Notes: generated by a model not told the origin, from the sequence alone. 64,000 nucleotides of DNA from Arthrobacter yangruifuii (GCF_009192775.1 NZ_VTFX01000007.1:62001-126000); one strand, 5' to 3'; shown: positions 7,680-16,910, numbered from the stretch's first letter. Numbers and translations: made by a program.

Positions 7680-9254
7680 CTATCTGTTGACGGAGACCTG
7701 CTGCAGCAGCTCCGGCCCGCGGGCGTCCATCCAGCGCCCGCCCAGCCGGATCCCGGAGATCAGCACCGCGGCACCCACCAGCAGCCCGGCGAGCAGTGTC
7801 ACAAGCCCCCAGAGGGTGCTTTGCAGAACGACGGCGGCCGCGCCCGGCACCAGGACCGGCAGCAGCAGCGCGAACAGCAACAGGCTGAAGGCCCCCTGCA
7901 CCAGCAGAGACCGGCCGGCGGATCCCGGCGGGGTCTTGAACGCGTTTTCCCCCGGCAGCGGGACGTTGTAGGTATAGCGGGCGGAGACGGCACTGGACAG
8001 CCCCAGGCCGGCAAGCAGTGCGGCCAGGCCGACGCCGAGGACCGGGACCGCCAGCCCCGCATGCCCGGTCAGGACGGCCGGGAGCACGGAGGCCAGCACT
8101 ACGGCCGGGACGGCGAACACTGCGCACGCCAGGACCCGTCCGGCCCGGTCTGCCCGCCCGCTCACGCCCGTGGCCAGGTGCAGGGCGAAAGCCGTGTTGT
8201 CATAGGACACATCGGCGTGCGGGGAGAATCCCATCAGGAATCCGATCAGCGGGCCGAGGGCAAGGGTGACCAGGAGTCCGCTGCCGGCCTGCGAATCCCG
8301 GCCCGCAAAGACCAGCACCACGACCAGCAGCGGCATTACCAGCAGCGAGGTGCTGTACCGCGGATCCCGCAGCCAGTAGATCAGCGATCTGGCGGCTACC
8401 GCCCCGGTGGGTGTTGCCGGGAAGCGGGCGAACAGTCCGGCTCCTGCGCTCCGGCGGGCCGCGGCGGCCTGCGGCGGACGGACCAGCGCCCGCAGCAGCA
8501 GGGTTCGCCATGCCGCAGCGAGCACGGCCAGGAACAGGATGCTGATGACGCTCTTGGCCGCGGCGGGACCGTAGCTGCCCGCGGCAATATCGCCCGGAAC
8601 GGCCCAGACCGCGCCCAGCGGCGTCCAGGACAGCCCGTCGGCGAGACGGGGAAGGAAGGAGGCGCCTGCGCTGATCCCCTCCCCCACCGCGCTGATGATG
8701 GGGCCCAGCAGCACCAGCGGAAGAACCAGCAGCACTCCCGTGAGGTCGCGGAACCTGCGCGATCCGGTCAGGGACACGGCAGCGGCCACGGCAACGCGGG
8801 AGGCCAGCACGCAGGTAAAGACTGCCACCGCGGAAAGCAGCAGCGCCGCGGCAAGCGCCACCGGCGAGCGGTACCAGCTCAACGCCTGGGCCAGCACTGC
8901 CAGCAGCGTGGTGGCACCCGGAATTCCAATGAGCCCGCCTACGGCCAGGCCGGTGAGCAACTGCGGAACCGGAATGGCGTAGGTAGTGAAGCGTGCCGGA
9001 TCCAGGGTCAGGTCCACCCCGGAAAACACCACCGGGACCACCGCCCAGCCGACAACGGTTACCGTTCCCGCCAGCACCACCGCAGTCCGTGCCAGCGCCG
9101 GATCGGCACCGACCACGAACAGGGCGGCCAGCAGCAGCGCCAGCAGGCCGAGGGCATACAGCCCGCCGAGGATGATCCCCACGAGCTGCCAGGGGCTGCG
9201 TCGAAGCGAGTTGCGCAGCAGCAGCAGCTTCAGCCTTAGAAGGTGCGCAACCAT
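7680..9254 (-). CDS. ABC-2-type exporter permease
   Basis: The 524-residue product is a very hydrophobic membrane protein with roughly 12 predicted transmembrane segments (for example residues 25-48, 58-78, 96-112, 130-155 and 178-192) and short polar loops. It is the membrane part of an ABC exporter whose ATPase gene overlaps it by 19 bases upstream, so the two are co-translated. The repeat of a similar arrangement in both halves suggests a duplicated permease unit. The transported substrate is not evident; similar actinobacterial pairs are annotated only as ABC-2 transporters. Confidence 0.82.
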   Translation of the reverse strand: MVAHLLRLKLLLLRNSLRRSPWQLVGIILGGLYALGLLALLLAALFVVGADPALARTAVVLAGTVTVVGWAVVPVVFSGVDLTLDPARFTTYAIPVPQLLTGLAVGGLIGIPGATTLLAVLAQALSWYRSPVALAAALLLSAVAVFTCVLASRVAVAAAVSLTGSRRFRDLTGVLLVLPLVLLGPIISAVGEGISAGASFLPRLADGLSWTPLGAVWAVPGDIAAGSYGPAAAKSVISILFLAVLAAAWRTLLLRALVRPPQAAAARRSAGAGLFARFPATPTGAVAARSLIYWLRDPRYSTSLLVMPLLVVVLVFAGRDSQAGSGLLVTLALGPLIGFLMGFSPHADVSYDNTAFALHLATGVSGRADRAGRVLACAVFAVPAVVLASVLPAVLTGHAGLAVPVLGVGLAALLAGLGLSSAVSARYTYNVPLPGENAFKTPPGSAGRSLLVQGAFSLLLFALLLPVLVPGAAAVVLQSTLWGLVTLLAGLLVGAAVLISGIRLGGRWMDARGPELLQQVSVNR

Positions 9255-10009
9255 TCCAGCCCCTCCGAGTGCGTGCGGCCGCCGACCAGGGCCACAAAGC
9301 GGTCTTCCAGGCTGCCGTCCCCGCGGACGTCGTCCACCGTGCCCGCCGCCAGCAGGTTGCCGCCGGCAACGACGGCCACGTGGTCACACATCCGCTGCAC
9401 CAGGTCCATGACGTGGCTGGAAACAATCACCGTGCCCCCGGAGCGGACGTACCCGGTAAGGATGTCGCGGATATTGGCGGCCGAGACGGGGTCCACCGCT
9501 TCAAACGGCTCATCCAGGACCAGCAGGCGGGGTGCATGGATGAGAGCCGAGGCCAGGGCTGCTTTTTTGGTCATACCTGCGGAGTAGTCCACCACGAGCG
9601 TGCCGGCGTCGGCCGTGAGGTCCATGGCCGCGAGCAGGTCCCTGGTGCGGGATTGTACGGTTTCCCGGTCCATCCCGCGCAGCAGTCCGGCGTAGGTCAC
9701 CAGTTGTTCACCGGTCAGCCGGTCAAAGAGGCGGACCCCGTCCGGCAGGATCCCCATCAGCCGCTTGGCTTCCAGCGGCTGCGCCCACCCGTCCGTGCCG
9801 TGCACACGGGCCGATCCTGCATCCGGGCGCAGCAGCCCGGTGGCCAGGGACAGCAGGGTGGTCTTACCGGCCCCGTTGGGGCCCACCAGCCCGTAGAACG
9901 AACCCTGCGGAACATCGAGGCTGATGCCGTTGACGGCCGTCTTGCTGCCGAATTGCTTGACGAGCCCCCGGAGGGATAGGGCCGGGACGGGATCCGGTGT
10001 GGATGTCAT
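9236..10009 (-). CDS. ABC transporter ATP-binding protein
   Basis: The 257-residue ATPase energises the overlapping membrane subunit. Walker A is GPNGAGKTT (residues 43-51), the signature region reads YSAGMTKK (a degenerate LSGGQ, common in ABC-2 exporters), Walker B is LLVLDEPFE and the H-loop is IVSSHVMD. The ATG at 10009 (MTSTPDPV) is chosen because the open frame upstream has no protein-like sequence and sits over a strong hairpin. CcmA/NatA-type single-domain ATPases are of this size. The cell location is the inner face of the membrane. Confidence 0.92.
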   Translation of the reverse strand: MTSTPDPVPALSLRGLVKQFGSKTAVNGISLDVPQGSFYGLVGPNGAGKTTLLSLATGLLRPDAGSARVHGTDGWAQPLEAKRLMGILPDGVRLFDRLTGEQLVTYAGLLRGMDRETVQSRTRDLLAAMDLTADAGTLVVDYSAGMTKKAALASALIHAPRLLVLDEPFEAVDPVSAANIRDILTGYVRSGGTVIVSSHVMDLVQRMCDHVAVVAGGNLLAAGTVDDVRGDGSLEDRFVALVGGRTHSEGLEWLRTF

Positions 10010-10074
10010 GGCACCAGCGTAGCCACCGGGCACCGCCCCGTCCTCCGCACAAGGGACTGGTTGTCCCCCGCTCC

Positions 10075-10115
10075 GGCCGCCCGGCCATCCGCCACGCGGA
10101 CTAGGCCGGGCGGCC
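10075..10115. terminator. Strong hairpin between the Old Yellow Enzyme gene and the ABC operon
   Basis: A 12-base-pair perfect stem (10075-10086 with 10104-10115) encloses a second 5-base-pair stem (10088-10092 with 10096-10100). It follows the stop of the minus-strand gene behind it only from the ABC side, so it would separate the upstream oxidoreductase transcript from the ABC operon. There is no T-tract, so termination is uncertain. Confidence 0.4.
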
Positions 10116-10121
10116 GTCCGC

Positions 10122-11243
10122 TTAGAACTTCCCGGGGCGGGCACCCCGTTCGTACTGCGGCACCCAGGGCAGCTTGGCGTCCAGGTCCGCGGCGGCACGC
10201 ATCCACCAGTGCGGGTCCCGCAGCGCGGCACGGGCAATAAGGACCGCGTCTGCGGAGCCGGCCTTCAGGATCTCCTCGGCCTGGGCCCCGGAGTCGATGA
10301 GCCCGACGGCGGCCGTGGGGATGGACGCACCGCGGCGGACCGCCTCGGCATATTCCACCTGGTAGTTCGGGCCCACCTTGATGGAGGCCCCGGGAACGGC
10401 TCCGCCGGTGGAAACGTCCACCAGGTCCACGCCGTGCTCGCGGGCGGCGCGGGCCAGGACCACCGAGGACTCGGCGTCGACTCCCCCGGGCATCCAGTCC
10501 GTGGCGGAGATGCGCAGCAGCAGGGGCATGGAATCGGGGATCACGGCCCGAACCGCGTCGATGACCTCCAGGGTCAGCCGGTTCCGCCCGGCCTCGTCGC
10601 CGCCCCATGCATCGGTTCGGGTGTTGACCAGCGGGGTGAGGAACTGGTGCAGCAGGTAGCCGTGCGCGCCGTGGATTTCGATGGTGTCGAAGCCGGCGTC
10701 CACGGCGCGGACGGCGGCGTCGGCGAAGTCGCGGATGACCTGCCGGATCCCGGCTTCATCCAGCTCCGCCGGGGCAGCATAGCTGCCGAACGGCTGCGGG
10801 GTGGGTCCAACCGTCTGCCAGCCGCCGTCCTCCGGCGGCACGCTGCCGTGCCCGGCGGCGAACGGTGAGTAAGTGGAGGCCTTGCGGCCGGCGTGCGCCA
10901 GCTGGATGCCGATCCGGGCGTCCACCGCGCCGTGCCGGTGCACAAAATCGGTAATGCGCTGCCAGGCGCCGGCCTGCTCGGCGTTCCAGATGCCGGCGTC
11001 CTGCGGGCTGATCCGCCCCGCCGGGTTCACGGCGGCCGCCTCGGTGATGATCAGGGCGGCTCCGCCGGCGGCGAAGGAACCCAGGTGCATCAGGTGCCAG
11101 TCGTTGGGCACTCCGGGGGCGTTGGCCGGATCCGACGGGTTTTCGGCGTCGGCGCTGTACTGGCACATTGCGGCAACCCAGCCGCGGTGGGACAGTTCCA
11201 GGCCGCGCAGGGTGAGGGGGTCAAAGAGGGACGGGGTGTCCAT
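10122..11243 (-). CDS. Old Yellow Enzyme-family NADH:flavin oxidoreductase (YqjM-like)
   Basis: The 373-residue protein is an FMN-dependent TIM-barrel ene-reductase. YqjM-class features are visible: MCQYSAD with Cys27 and Tyr29 (the redox-tuning Cys pair position), GIQLAHAGRKAS (substrate-binding and Arg finger region), EIHGAHGYLLHQFLTP (His pair), LLRISATDW and the C-terminal phosphate-site ADAVLIARAALRDPHW. Such enzymes reduce activated C=C bonds of enones or nitro compounds using NAD(P)H; the natural substrate is unknown. The gene lies 16 bases after the thioredoxin-like gene on the same strand and may share its transcript. Confidence 0.92.
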   Translation of the reverse strand: MDTPSLFDPLTLRGLELSHRGWVAAMCQYSADAENPSDPANAPGVPNDWHLMHLGSFAAGGAALIITEAAAVNPAGRISPQDAGIWNAEQAGAWQRITDFVHRHGAVDARIGIQLAHAGRKASTYSPFAAGHGSVPPEDGGWQTVGPTPQPFGSYAAPAELDEAGIRQVIRDFADAAVRAVDAGFDTIEIHGAHGYLLHQFLTPLVNTRTDAWGGDEAGRNRLTLEVIDAVRAVIPDSMPLLLRISATDWMPGGVDAESSVVLARAAREHGVDLVDVSTGGAVPGASIKVGPNYQVEYAEAVRRGASIPTAAVGLIDSGAQAEEILKAGSADAVLIARAALRDPHWWMRAAADLDAKLPWVPQYERGARPGKF

Positions 11244-11259
11244 GGAGTGGTCCGCCGTC

Positions 11260-12222
11260 CTAGAAGAGTGCCCGGGCGAGGGCAGAGCGTGCCTTGGTGA
11301 CCCGGGGATCGGACACCCCCACCACCTCGAACAGGTCCAGCAGCCGCAGCCGGACAGTTTCGCGGTCCTCGCCGCGGATCCTCCCGATCAGGCCGGTCAG
11401 CCTGCGGAAGGCGTCTTCAACGTGCCCGCCGGCAATATCCAGGTCCGCAACGGCAAGCTGTGCCTGCACGTTGTCCGGTTCCTCGGCGCCGGCCCGGCGC
11501 AGCTCATCCGCGTCCGCGTCGCGCAGCCGCGCCATGAGCTCAACCTGTGCCAGCCCGGCCTTGGCTTCCGCATCGGCGGGCTGCTCGGCCAGCGCCCGGC
11601 GGTACGCCGCGGCGGCGGTGTCATAGTCCCCGGCGTTGATGGCGTCGAAGGCTTCCTGATGCAGCGGAGGCAGCGGCGCGTCCTCTGCGGGGCCCTGCTC
11701 CGTCCCGCCTTCGAGGGAGCCGTTGACGCCGTTGGAGGCGGCCACCTGCATCAGTTCCCCGATCAGGGCCCGGATCTGGTCCTCGGGCAGCAGCCGGTCC
11801 ATCAGCGGGACAGGCTGGCCCTTGATCACCGCGGCAACCGTGGGAACGGCAACCGCAGAGAAGGCCTGGGCAATCTGGGGGTAGGCAGCGGCGTCCACAC
11901 GGGCCAGCAGCATCCGTCCGTTCTGTTCCACGGCAATGGCAGCCAGGATGGCTGAAACCTGCTGTGAGTCCGGGCTCGCGTCCGAATACAGGTCAATGAC
12001 CACGGGGACTTCGGCAGACAGCTGGACCACCTGCGGGAAGGTCTGCTCGGAGACCTGCACCACGAACGGCGACGGAGCGGGAGCGGTGCCGGCTGCCGGG
12101 GTTGTCGACGCCGGTGCCGCCGGAGCAGTTGACCGGGCCTTGAGGGCGGAAAGGTCTACTGCCCCCCGCAGGTTCATGGAGGAGGGGGCCGCCGGTGACG
12201 GGCGGTGGTTCGGTGTACTCAT
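11260..12222 (-). CDS. Thioredoxin-TPR protein (CnoX/YbbN-like) without CxxC
   Basis: This 320-residue cytoplasmic protein has a ~55-residue Ala/Pro/Thr-rich linker, a thioredoxin fold from about residue 58 (VQVSEQTFPQVVQ ... VPVVIDLYSDAS ... VAVPTVAAVIKG) and C-terminal TPR-like helices (AFDAINAGDYDTAAAAYRRALAEQP). The usual WCxPC site is replaced by SDASPDSQ, so there is no redox Cys pair. E. coli YbbN/CnoX also uses this thioredoxin-TPR layout as a holdase working with GroEL and DnaK; a chaperone role here is inferred. An AAGGTGAAG ribosome site precedes the ATG. The Mycobacterium counterpart (Rv1324) lies in the same gene neighbourhood. Confidence 0.87.
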   Translation of the reverse strand: MSTPNHRPSPAAPSSMNLRGAVDLSALKARSTAPAAPASTTPAAGTAPAPSPFVVQVSEQTFPQVVQLSAEVPVVIDLYSDASPDSQQVSAILAAIAVEQNGRMLLARVDAAAYPQIAQAFSAVAVPTVAAVIKGQPVPLMDRLLPEDQIRALIGELMQVAASNGVNGSLEGGTEQGPAEDAPLPPLHQEAFDAINAGDYDTAAAAYRRALAEQPADAEAKAGLAQVELMARLRDADADELRRAGAEEPDNVQAQLAVADLDIAGGHVEDAFRRLTGLIGRIRGEDRETVRLRLLDLFEVVGVSDPRVTKARSALARALF

Positions 12223-12272
12223 TTCTTCACCTTATTACGCCCCGCCCGTCCACCGGCAAGCCCGCACCGGGC

Positions 12273-14012
12273 CTACTTGAGCTTTGCGGACAGCAGTTCC
12301 TGGGATGCGCCCACCACCAGGGCCTGGGACGTGCCGCCGGCTGCCGGAACGTAGAGCATCACGGCTTCGCCGTGGAGGACGTCAATACCCTTGTCGGTAC
12401 TCGGCTTGCCCGTCAGTGCCTCGTACACAGTGCCTTCGAGGTTGACCGTGTCGCCTGCTTCCTTGGGTGTGCTCGAGAAGGAGTTGTAGAGGTAGCCGAA
12501 CACGAGGGCACCGCCGTCGTCGGTCCGCAGGGCATACGTAGCCAACGGGTCGGCTGCGTGCCGGAACTTGTTGGAGGCGAACTCGTTCTTCGGGTCGGTC
12601 TGCACCTGCTGCTGGAACTTGACCACGTCTTCGCTGAACCGGTTGGCGGCGAACGTGTCCTTCTGCGAGCCGTCCGGCACGGTCAGGGAATCAGCCAGCG
12701 CCTCAACGGCGAACTGCGGCGACATGGCCAGCCCGTTGTCGGACTCCGTGCGGATCTGGTCTGCGCCTGCGTCGGCGGCAGGGGGCTGCGGGAACGTGCT
12801 GGCGGGCAGCATCTGCACAGCGGAAACCAGCTTGTAGTTGTCCCGGGCCGAGTCCTGGACCAGCAGCAGTGCATGCGGCACCGGGTTGTCCTTGCCCTGG
12901 GTGACGGCGACCACGGTGCGGGGCCAGCCAGCGGCGGTCCCGATGGACTGGGTGCGCAGCGTCTCGGCGGCCACGGGCACCGGGGCGGAGTGGTCGGCGG
13001 ATTTTGCCGCCACGGCGTAGTTCGCTTCCCGCATGGCGTAGGCGGCGCCGCCGACGCGGGGGGCCAGCAGCGAGGCATCCTTGGCAGCGTCCCCTGCCTG
13101 GACCGTCCCGGCGACGGAATCCAGGATGCGGGTCAGCTGGGAATCCACGATCACCGGACGGCTTCGGGGCGCGGAATCCTCCGCTACCGCCGCTGCGGGG
13201 GCGGAGCCGGCCACCAGGACGGCGGCAGCGGCAGCAGCCAGGAAGGCCGGACGACGGCGGCCGGAGGCGGCGGCGGCGAAGGCCGACGTCGTTCCCGACA
13301 CGCTCGGCGCGGTGTCTTTCGGCGCGGTGTCTTTCGACTGCGTGTCTTTCGGCTGCGGGCCGGACGGCTCGGTGCCGGGTTCGGTGCTGCGGTTCCCGCC
13401 GCGGCGCGGACCGTCCGAGCCGCTGCGCAGGAAGGCCAGGGCCAGGCCCAGCACGGCCAGCAGGGCACCGGCCACGATCAGGGGAACGGCGAACGGGCTG
13501 GTGGCATCGCTTTCCCAGCTCAGGGTGATGTCGGTGGGTGCGGCAGCGGTGCCGTCAGCGGCAAGCAGAATCCGCCAGTCGCCCTCGGCAGGCGCCTCCC
13601 AGGCATAGGACAGTTCGCCTTCGCCGGATTTCTCCACGACCCAGAGGTCCGACCCTGCGGGATTCGGGGCCGTGATTCCGGTCCGGTCAGTGCCCACTGT
13701 CAGGGACAGTCCGTCCTCGCCGGGGCCCACCCGGGTGGCGGAAGCGTCTCCCACCCAGGCCTGGACGTCATTGGCGCGGCCTACCGCCAGCGTGAAGGGC
13801 TGCTCCGAGCGGACCGTGATGTCCACGCCGTCCGGATAGTCCGCCAGCAGCTCCGGTTCCAGGACGGTGACTGCAGCGGATTCTTCGCTGCTGCGGGGAT
13901 CCACGGAGACCGACTCGGTTTCCGGGGGTGCCCAGAACGTGCGCTGGCCAATGCCTACGAGCATTAGCAGCACCCCGAGGACTATCAGCGGAACTGCAAA
14001 TTTTTTTCGCAC
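12273..14012 (-). CDS. Uncharacterised membrane-anchored protein with large extracytoplasmic region
   Basis: I do not recognise a named family. The 579-residue protein starts with a GTG and a basic N-terminus plus one hydrophobic segment (AVPLIVLGVLLMLVGIG, residues 6-22), then a beta-rich domain with Trp-rich strands, a second membrane segment (FAVPLIVAGALLAVLGLALAFL, about residues 173-194), a Pro/Thr/Asp/Lys linker with TKD-type repeats, a third signal-like hydrophobic stretch (PAFLAAAAAAVLVAGSAPAAA, about 255-275), and a C-terminal ~300-residue secreted-looking domain. The layout suggests two extracytoplasmic domains joined by a cytoplasmic linker, or a fusion of two exported proteins. 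It is divergent from the AI-2E family gene. Confidence 0.7.
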   Translation of the reverse strand: MRKKFAVPLIVLGVLLMLVGIGQRTFWAPPETESVSVDPRSSEESAAVTVLEPELLADYPDGVDITVRSEQPFTLAVGRANDVQAWVGDASATRVGPGEDGLSLTVGTDRTGITAPNPAGSDLWVVEKSGEGELSYAWEAPAEGDWRILLAADGTAAAPTDITLSWESDATSPFAVPLIVAGALLAVLGLALAFLRSGSDGPRRGGNRSTEPGTEPSGPQPKDTQSKDTAPKDTAPSVSGTTSAFAAAASGRRRPAFLAAAAAAVLVAGSAPAAAVAEDSAPRSRPVIVDSQLTRILDSVAGTVQAGDAAKDASLLAPRVGGAAYAMREANYAVAAKSADHSAPVPVAAETLRTQSIGTAAGWPRTVVAVTQGKDNPVPHALLLVQDSARDNYKLVSAVQMLPASTFPQPPAADAGADQIRTESDNGLAMSPQFAVEALADSLTVPDGSQKDTFAANRFSEDVVKFQQQVQTDPKNEFASNKFRHAADPLATYALRTDDGGALVFGYLYNSFSSTPKEAGDTVNLEGTVYEALTGKPSTDKGIDVLHGEAVMLYVPAAGGTSQALVVGASQELLSAKLK

Positions 14013-14302
14013 AACTTACCTATCTTCGGTCTGGGCAAATGACATGGCAGGGCGGCGAATTCCCCGCAGGCACGCTGGAACGAGGGCTCCGGAATGCAGG
14101 CGCGAAATCACGGCGGGCACAAATTGTCCTGGCACTTGGTAACCCAATGGTAACGAAATCCGTTCGGAGCACCCATTCGCCCTCCCGCAGGCCTGCATGT
14201 TCCCGGTCCCGGGTCCACCGGAAACCCGGTGCCGGCGGCGCGCCTGCTGGTAAGGTTTCGGTTCGTACGAGAGCCCCCGAAGGCAGAGGAGAAAGGCGCG
14301 AA

Positions 14303-15748
14303 ATGAGCGATCAGGAGGACGTGCCCGTCCACGCGCCGCTCCCCGGACCCGGGGAAAAAAATGCCCCGGACAAAGGTGCAGCAGGCAAAAGCACCTCCGG
14401 CCGGAGTGCAACAGGCAGGAATGCGGCAGGCGCTGCCGCTCCGGACAGCGGTGCAGCCGACACCGGTCCCGGCCCCGCAGCGGGCCGCACGCCGCTGCCC
14501 GGGTTCCTTTCCACGGCTGCGGACCGGGTCCGCTACAGCCTGCGCCACGGAATGCCCGGCGCAAGGCCGAGGCCGCGCTTCGAAATTCCGCCCGAATTCC
14601 CGCCCCAGGAAACGGCTGATCCGGAAATCACCGTCGACGAGGACGTGCGTCTTCCCGATGAGCGCCTGAGCGTCAGCGGCAGCGGACGCGCACAGGATGC
14701 CGAGCCCGGGAGCATGCGCTCCCACCCCATCTACTTTGGTTTTATGCTCACGGTCGGCGTGGGCCTGGCTCTGCTGCTCTTCTTCGTCATCACCAACGTC
14801 GGCGAGCTCCTCGTCTGGATTGGTGCCGCCCTGTTCATCGCCCTCGGACTGGATCCGGTGGTCCGCTGGCTCGCGGCACGGGGAATACCCCGCCCCGCCG
14901 GCATCGCCATCACGGTTCTGGTGCTGGCAGGGGTGATTGCGGCTTTCTTCGCCACGCTCATCCCCACCATCGTGAGCCAGACGACGGAAATCATCGCCAA
15001 CGCCCCCGGATACATCAACAGGTTCCTGGCGTCCGACTTCTTCGTCAACGTCGACAAACAGTTCCAGATCCGTGACCGCATCAATGAGGAGGTCACCAAG
15101 TTCTTCTCCAACAGCGACGCCGTGGGCGGCATCTTCGGCGGCGTGCTCAGCGCCGGCACCGTGATCGCGAACGGCCTGTTCGGCGCCCTGATCATCCTGG
15201 TCCTGACCCTGTACTTCCTGGCGTCCCTACCCTCGATGAAGAAGTGGGCCTACCGGCTGGCGCCGCGCAGCCGCCGCCGTCGGGTGGAGGCCCTGTCCGA
15301 GGAGATCACCGGCAGCGTCGGCAACTACGTGATCGGCCAGGGCTTCGTGGCGCTGCTCGACGCCCTTTATGCCTTCATAGTCATGACCATCACCGGTGTG
15401 CCCTTCTCCGTGCTGCTGGCCTTCCTGGTGGCGCTGCTGGCCTTCATTCCCCTCGTGGGCCCGCCCATCGCCCTGGTGCTGGTCTCCCTGGTGGCCCTCA
15501 CCGCCGGCTGGCAGACAGCGGTGGTCTTCGCCATCCTCTACATGGCCTACCTGCAGTTTGAGGCGTACTTCGTCTCCCCGCGCGTGATGCAGCGGGCCGT
15601 GGCGGTGCCCGGCGCCGTCGCCGTGATCGCCGTGATTGCCGGCGGCAGCCTGCTGGGGGTGCTGGGGGCGCTGATAGCCATTCCGACGGCGGCTGCCACC
15701 CTGCTGCTGCTCAAGGAGGTCTTTATCGCACGCCAGGACGGGCACTGA
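14303..15748 (+). CDS. AI-2E family (PerM/YdiK-type) membrane transporter
   Basis: The 481-residue protein has a ~145-residue acidic, Pro/Ala-rich cytoplasmic N-terminus and a C-terminal membrane domain of about eight transmembrane segments with the family's characteristic blocks: GAALFIALGLDPVVRWL, GLFGALIILVLTLYFLASLP, YVIGQGFVALLDALY and AFIPLVGPPIALVL. The family includes AI-2 exporter TqsA and Na+/H+ antiporters, so the substrate is open. The ATG at 14303 has a strong AGGAGAAAGG ribosome site; the open frame further upstream overlaps the promoter region. Confidence 0.88.
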   Translation: MSDQEDVPVHAPLPGPGEKNAPDKGAAGKSTSGRSATGRNAAGAAAPDSGAADTGPGPAAGRTPLPGFLSTAADRVRYSLRHGMPGARPRPRFEIPPEFPPQETADPEITVDEDVRLPDERLSVSGSGRAQDAEPGSMRSHPIYFGFMLTVGVGLALLLFFVITNVGELLVWIGAALFIALGLDPVVRWLAARGIPRPAGIAITVLVLAGVIAAFFATLIPTIVSQTTEIIANAPGYINRFLASDFFVNVDKQFQIRDRINEEVTKFFSNSDAVGGIFGGVLSAGTVIANGLFGALIILVLTLYFLASLPSMKKWAYRLAPRSRRRRVEALSEEITGSVGNYVIGQGFVALLDALYAFIVMTITGVPFSVLLAFLVALLAFIPLVGPPIALVLVSLVALTAGWQTAVVFAILYMAYLQFEAYFVSPRVMQRAVAVPGAVAVIAVIAGGSLLGVLGALIAIPTAAATLLLLKEVFIARQDGH

Positions 15749-15778
15749 CCGGGCACTGATCCGGCCAACTGACGCAGC

Positions 15779-15797
15779 ACCGGCCGCGGCGGCCGGT
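15779..15797. terminator. Short hairpin between convergent genes
   Basis: ACCGGCC (15779-15785) pairs with GGCCGGT (15791-15797) across a 5-base loop, directly between the AI-2E gene and the convergent zinc-ribbon-like gene. There is no T-tract, so it is a weak candidate. Confidence 0.3.
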
Positions 15798-16150
15798 CAG
15801 TACCGGCGGCGGATCCGCCAGCAGTGGTTGTGCCAGTGCCGGCGGCCCTCGACGGCACTCTGCCGTCCCAGCAGCGAGTCTTCCTGCCACACCACCAGGT
15901 GGGCAGTGCCGGGCGGGATGATCTGCGCGCAGCCGGGGCACCGGTAGTCCTTTGCGGCGTTTCCGGCCGTGATTTGGCGCACGGACCACTCGCCGTCGGG
16001 ACCGCTTTCGCGCATCGGAATACCGGCCCGGGTGCGCTCCAGATCCCGCTCCGGCGGCGCCGATGCCCACTTGCGGCGTGCGTTCCGGCCGGCGGCGCTG
16101 CCCGAGGCGGGCGCGCGGCGGGGATGATTCGAACGGGGCATATAAGTCAT
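15797..16150 (-). CDS. Small conserved actinobacterial protein with Cys/His metal-site pattern
   Basis: The 117-residue protein has a basic N-terminus (RNARRKWASAPP) and a C-terminal zinc-site pattern: YRCPGCAQIIPPG with Cys-x2-Cys, then HLVVWQED and RRHWHNHCWRIR with His and Cys ligands. This looks like a degenerate HNH/zinc-ribbon fold, but the nuclease residues cannot be assigned. Homologues are often labelled ATP/GTP-binding without evidence. The ATG at 16150 leaves only 31 bases to divergent nucS; the ATG at 16141 is an alternative start. Confidence 0.7.
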   Translation of the reverse strand: MTYMPRSNHPRRAPASGSAAGRNARRKWASAPPERDLERTRAGIPMRESGPDGEWSVRQITAGNAAKDYRCPGCAQIIPPGTAHLVVWQEDSLLGRQSAVEGRRHWHNHCWRIRRRY

Positions 16151-16169
16151 TTTGCCGCAGTTCAGCCGG

Positions 16170-16182
16170 TAAAGTGCAACTG
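16170..16182 (+). promoter_or_regulatory. Putative -10 element for leaderless nucS transcript
   Basis: TAAAGT at 16170-16175 is followed by six bases and the GTG start of nucS, with no ribosome site between. This spacing fits a leaderless mRNA. No convincing -35 box is visible. Confidence 0.4.
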
Positions 16183-16877
16183 TGCGTTTAGTAATAGCCC
16201 GCTGCTCCGTTGACTACGTCGGCCGCCTCCGTGCCCATCTGCCCCTGGCCGTTCGGCTCCTCATGGTGAAGGCCGACGGTTCCGTCCTCATCCATTCCGA
16301 CGGCGGATCCTACAAACCGTTGAACTGGATGAGCCCTCCGGCCACCCTCCGGACCCTGGAACCCGACGAAACGGACGCCGAGGCCGGCGTGACCGAGGTC
16401 TGGAACGTCCAGAGCGCCAAAACCGATGACCGCCTCGTCATCAGCATCTATGAGCGGTTCTCCGATGTCTCCCATGACCTGGGTACTGATCCCGGCCTGA
16501 TCAAGGACGGCGTCGAAGCAGACCTGCAGCGTCTGCTGGCTGAACAGATCAACCGGCTCGGCGAGGGCCACACGCTGATCCGCCGCGAGTACATGACCGC
16601 CATTGGTCCCGTGGACATCCTCGCCCGCGATGCCACGGGCGCCACGGTGGCCGTGGAGCTGAAGCGCCGCGGAGACATTGACGGCGTGGAGCAGCTGACC
16701 CGCTACCTGGAACTGCTCAACCGCGACCCGCTGCTGGCACCGGTGCGGGGCATTTTCGCCGCCCAGCAGATCAAGCCGCAGGCCCGCGTGCTGGCCGAGG
16801 ACCGCGGGATCACCTGCCTCACGCTCGATTATGACGCCATGCGCGGCGTGGATGACCGGGATTCCCGGCTGTTCTGA
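16182..16877 (+). CDS. nucS: Mismatch-specific endonuclease NucS (EndoMS)
   Basis: NucS cuts both DNA strands at mismatches and carries out MutS/MutL-independent mismatch repair in actinobacteria, guided by the sliding clamp. The 231-residue protein has the N-terminal DNA-binding domain and the PD-(D/E)xK nuclease domain with Asp145 (VDILAR), Glu159 and Lys161 (AVELKRR). The last residues DSRLF match the clamp-binding motif at the end of NucS proteins. The GTG start gives the usual length. It is divergent from the zinc-site protein and lies 46 bases upstream of nagA. Confidence 0.94.
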   Translation: MRLVIARCSVDYVGRLRAHLPLAVRLLMVKADGSVLIHSDGGSYKPLNWMSPPATLRTLEPDETDAEAGVTEVWNVQSAKTDDRLVISIYERFSDVSHDLGTDPGLIKDGVEADLQRLLAEQINRLGEGHTLIRREYMTAIGPVDILARDATGATVAVELKRRGDIDGVEQLTRYLELLNRDPLLAPVRGIFAAQQIKPQARVLAEDRGITCLTLDYDAMRGVDDRDSRLF

Positions 16878-16910
16878 CACCCCGCCCGCCTGCCGGACCG
16901 GCACCCGTGC

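Noticed and set aside
5152-9239. Very long plus-strand open frames (747 and 664 codons) opposite the helicase and ABC permease genes
   Set aside because: They lie antisense to well supported genes with clear motifs and have low-complexity Gly/Arg/His/Gln-rich composition typical of high-GC shadow frames. No ribosome sites or domains are seen.
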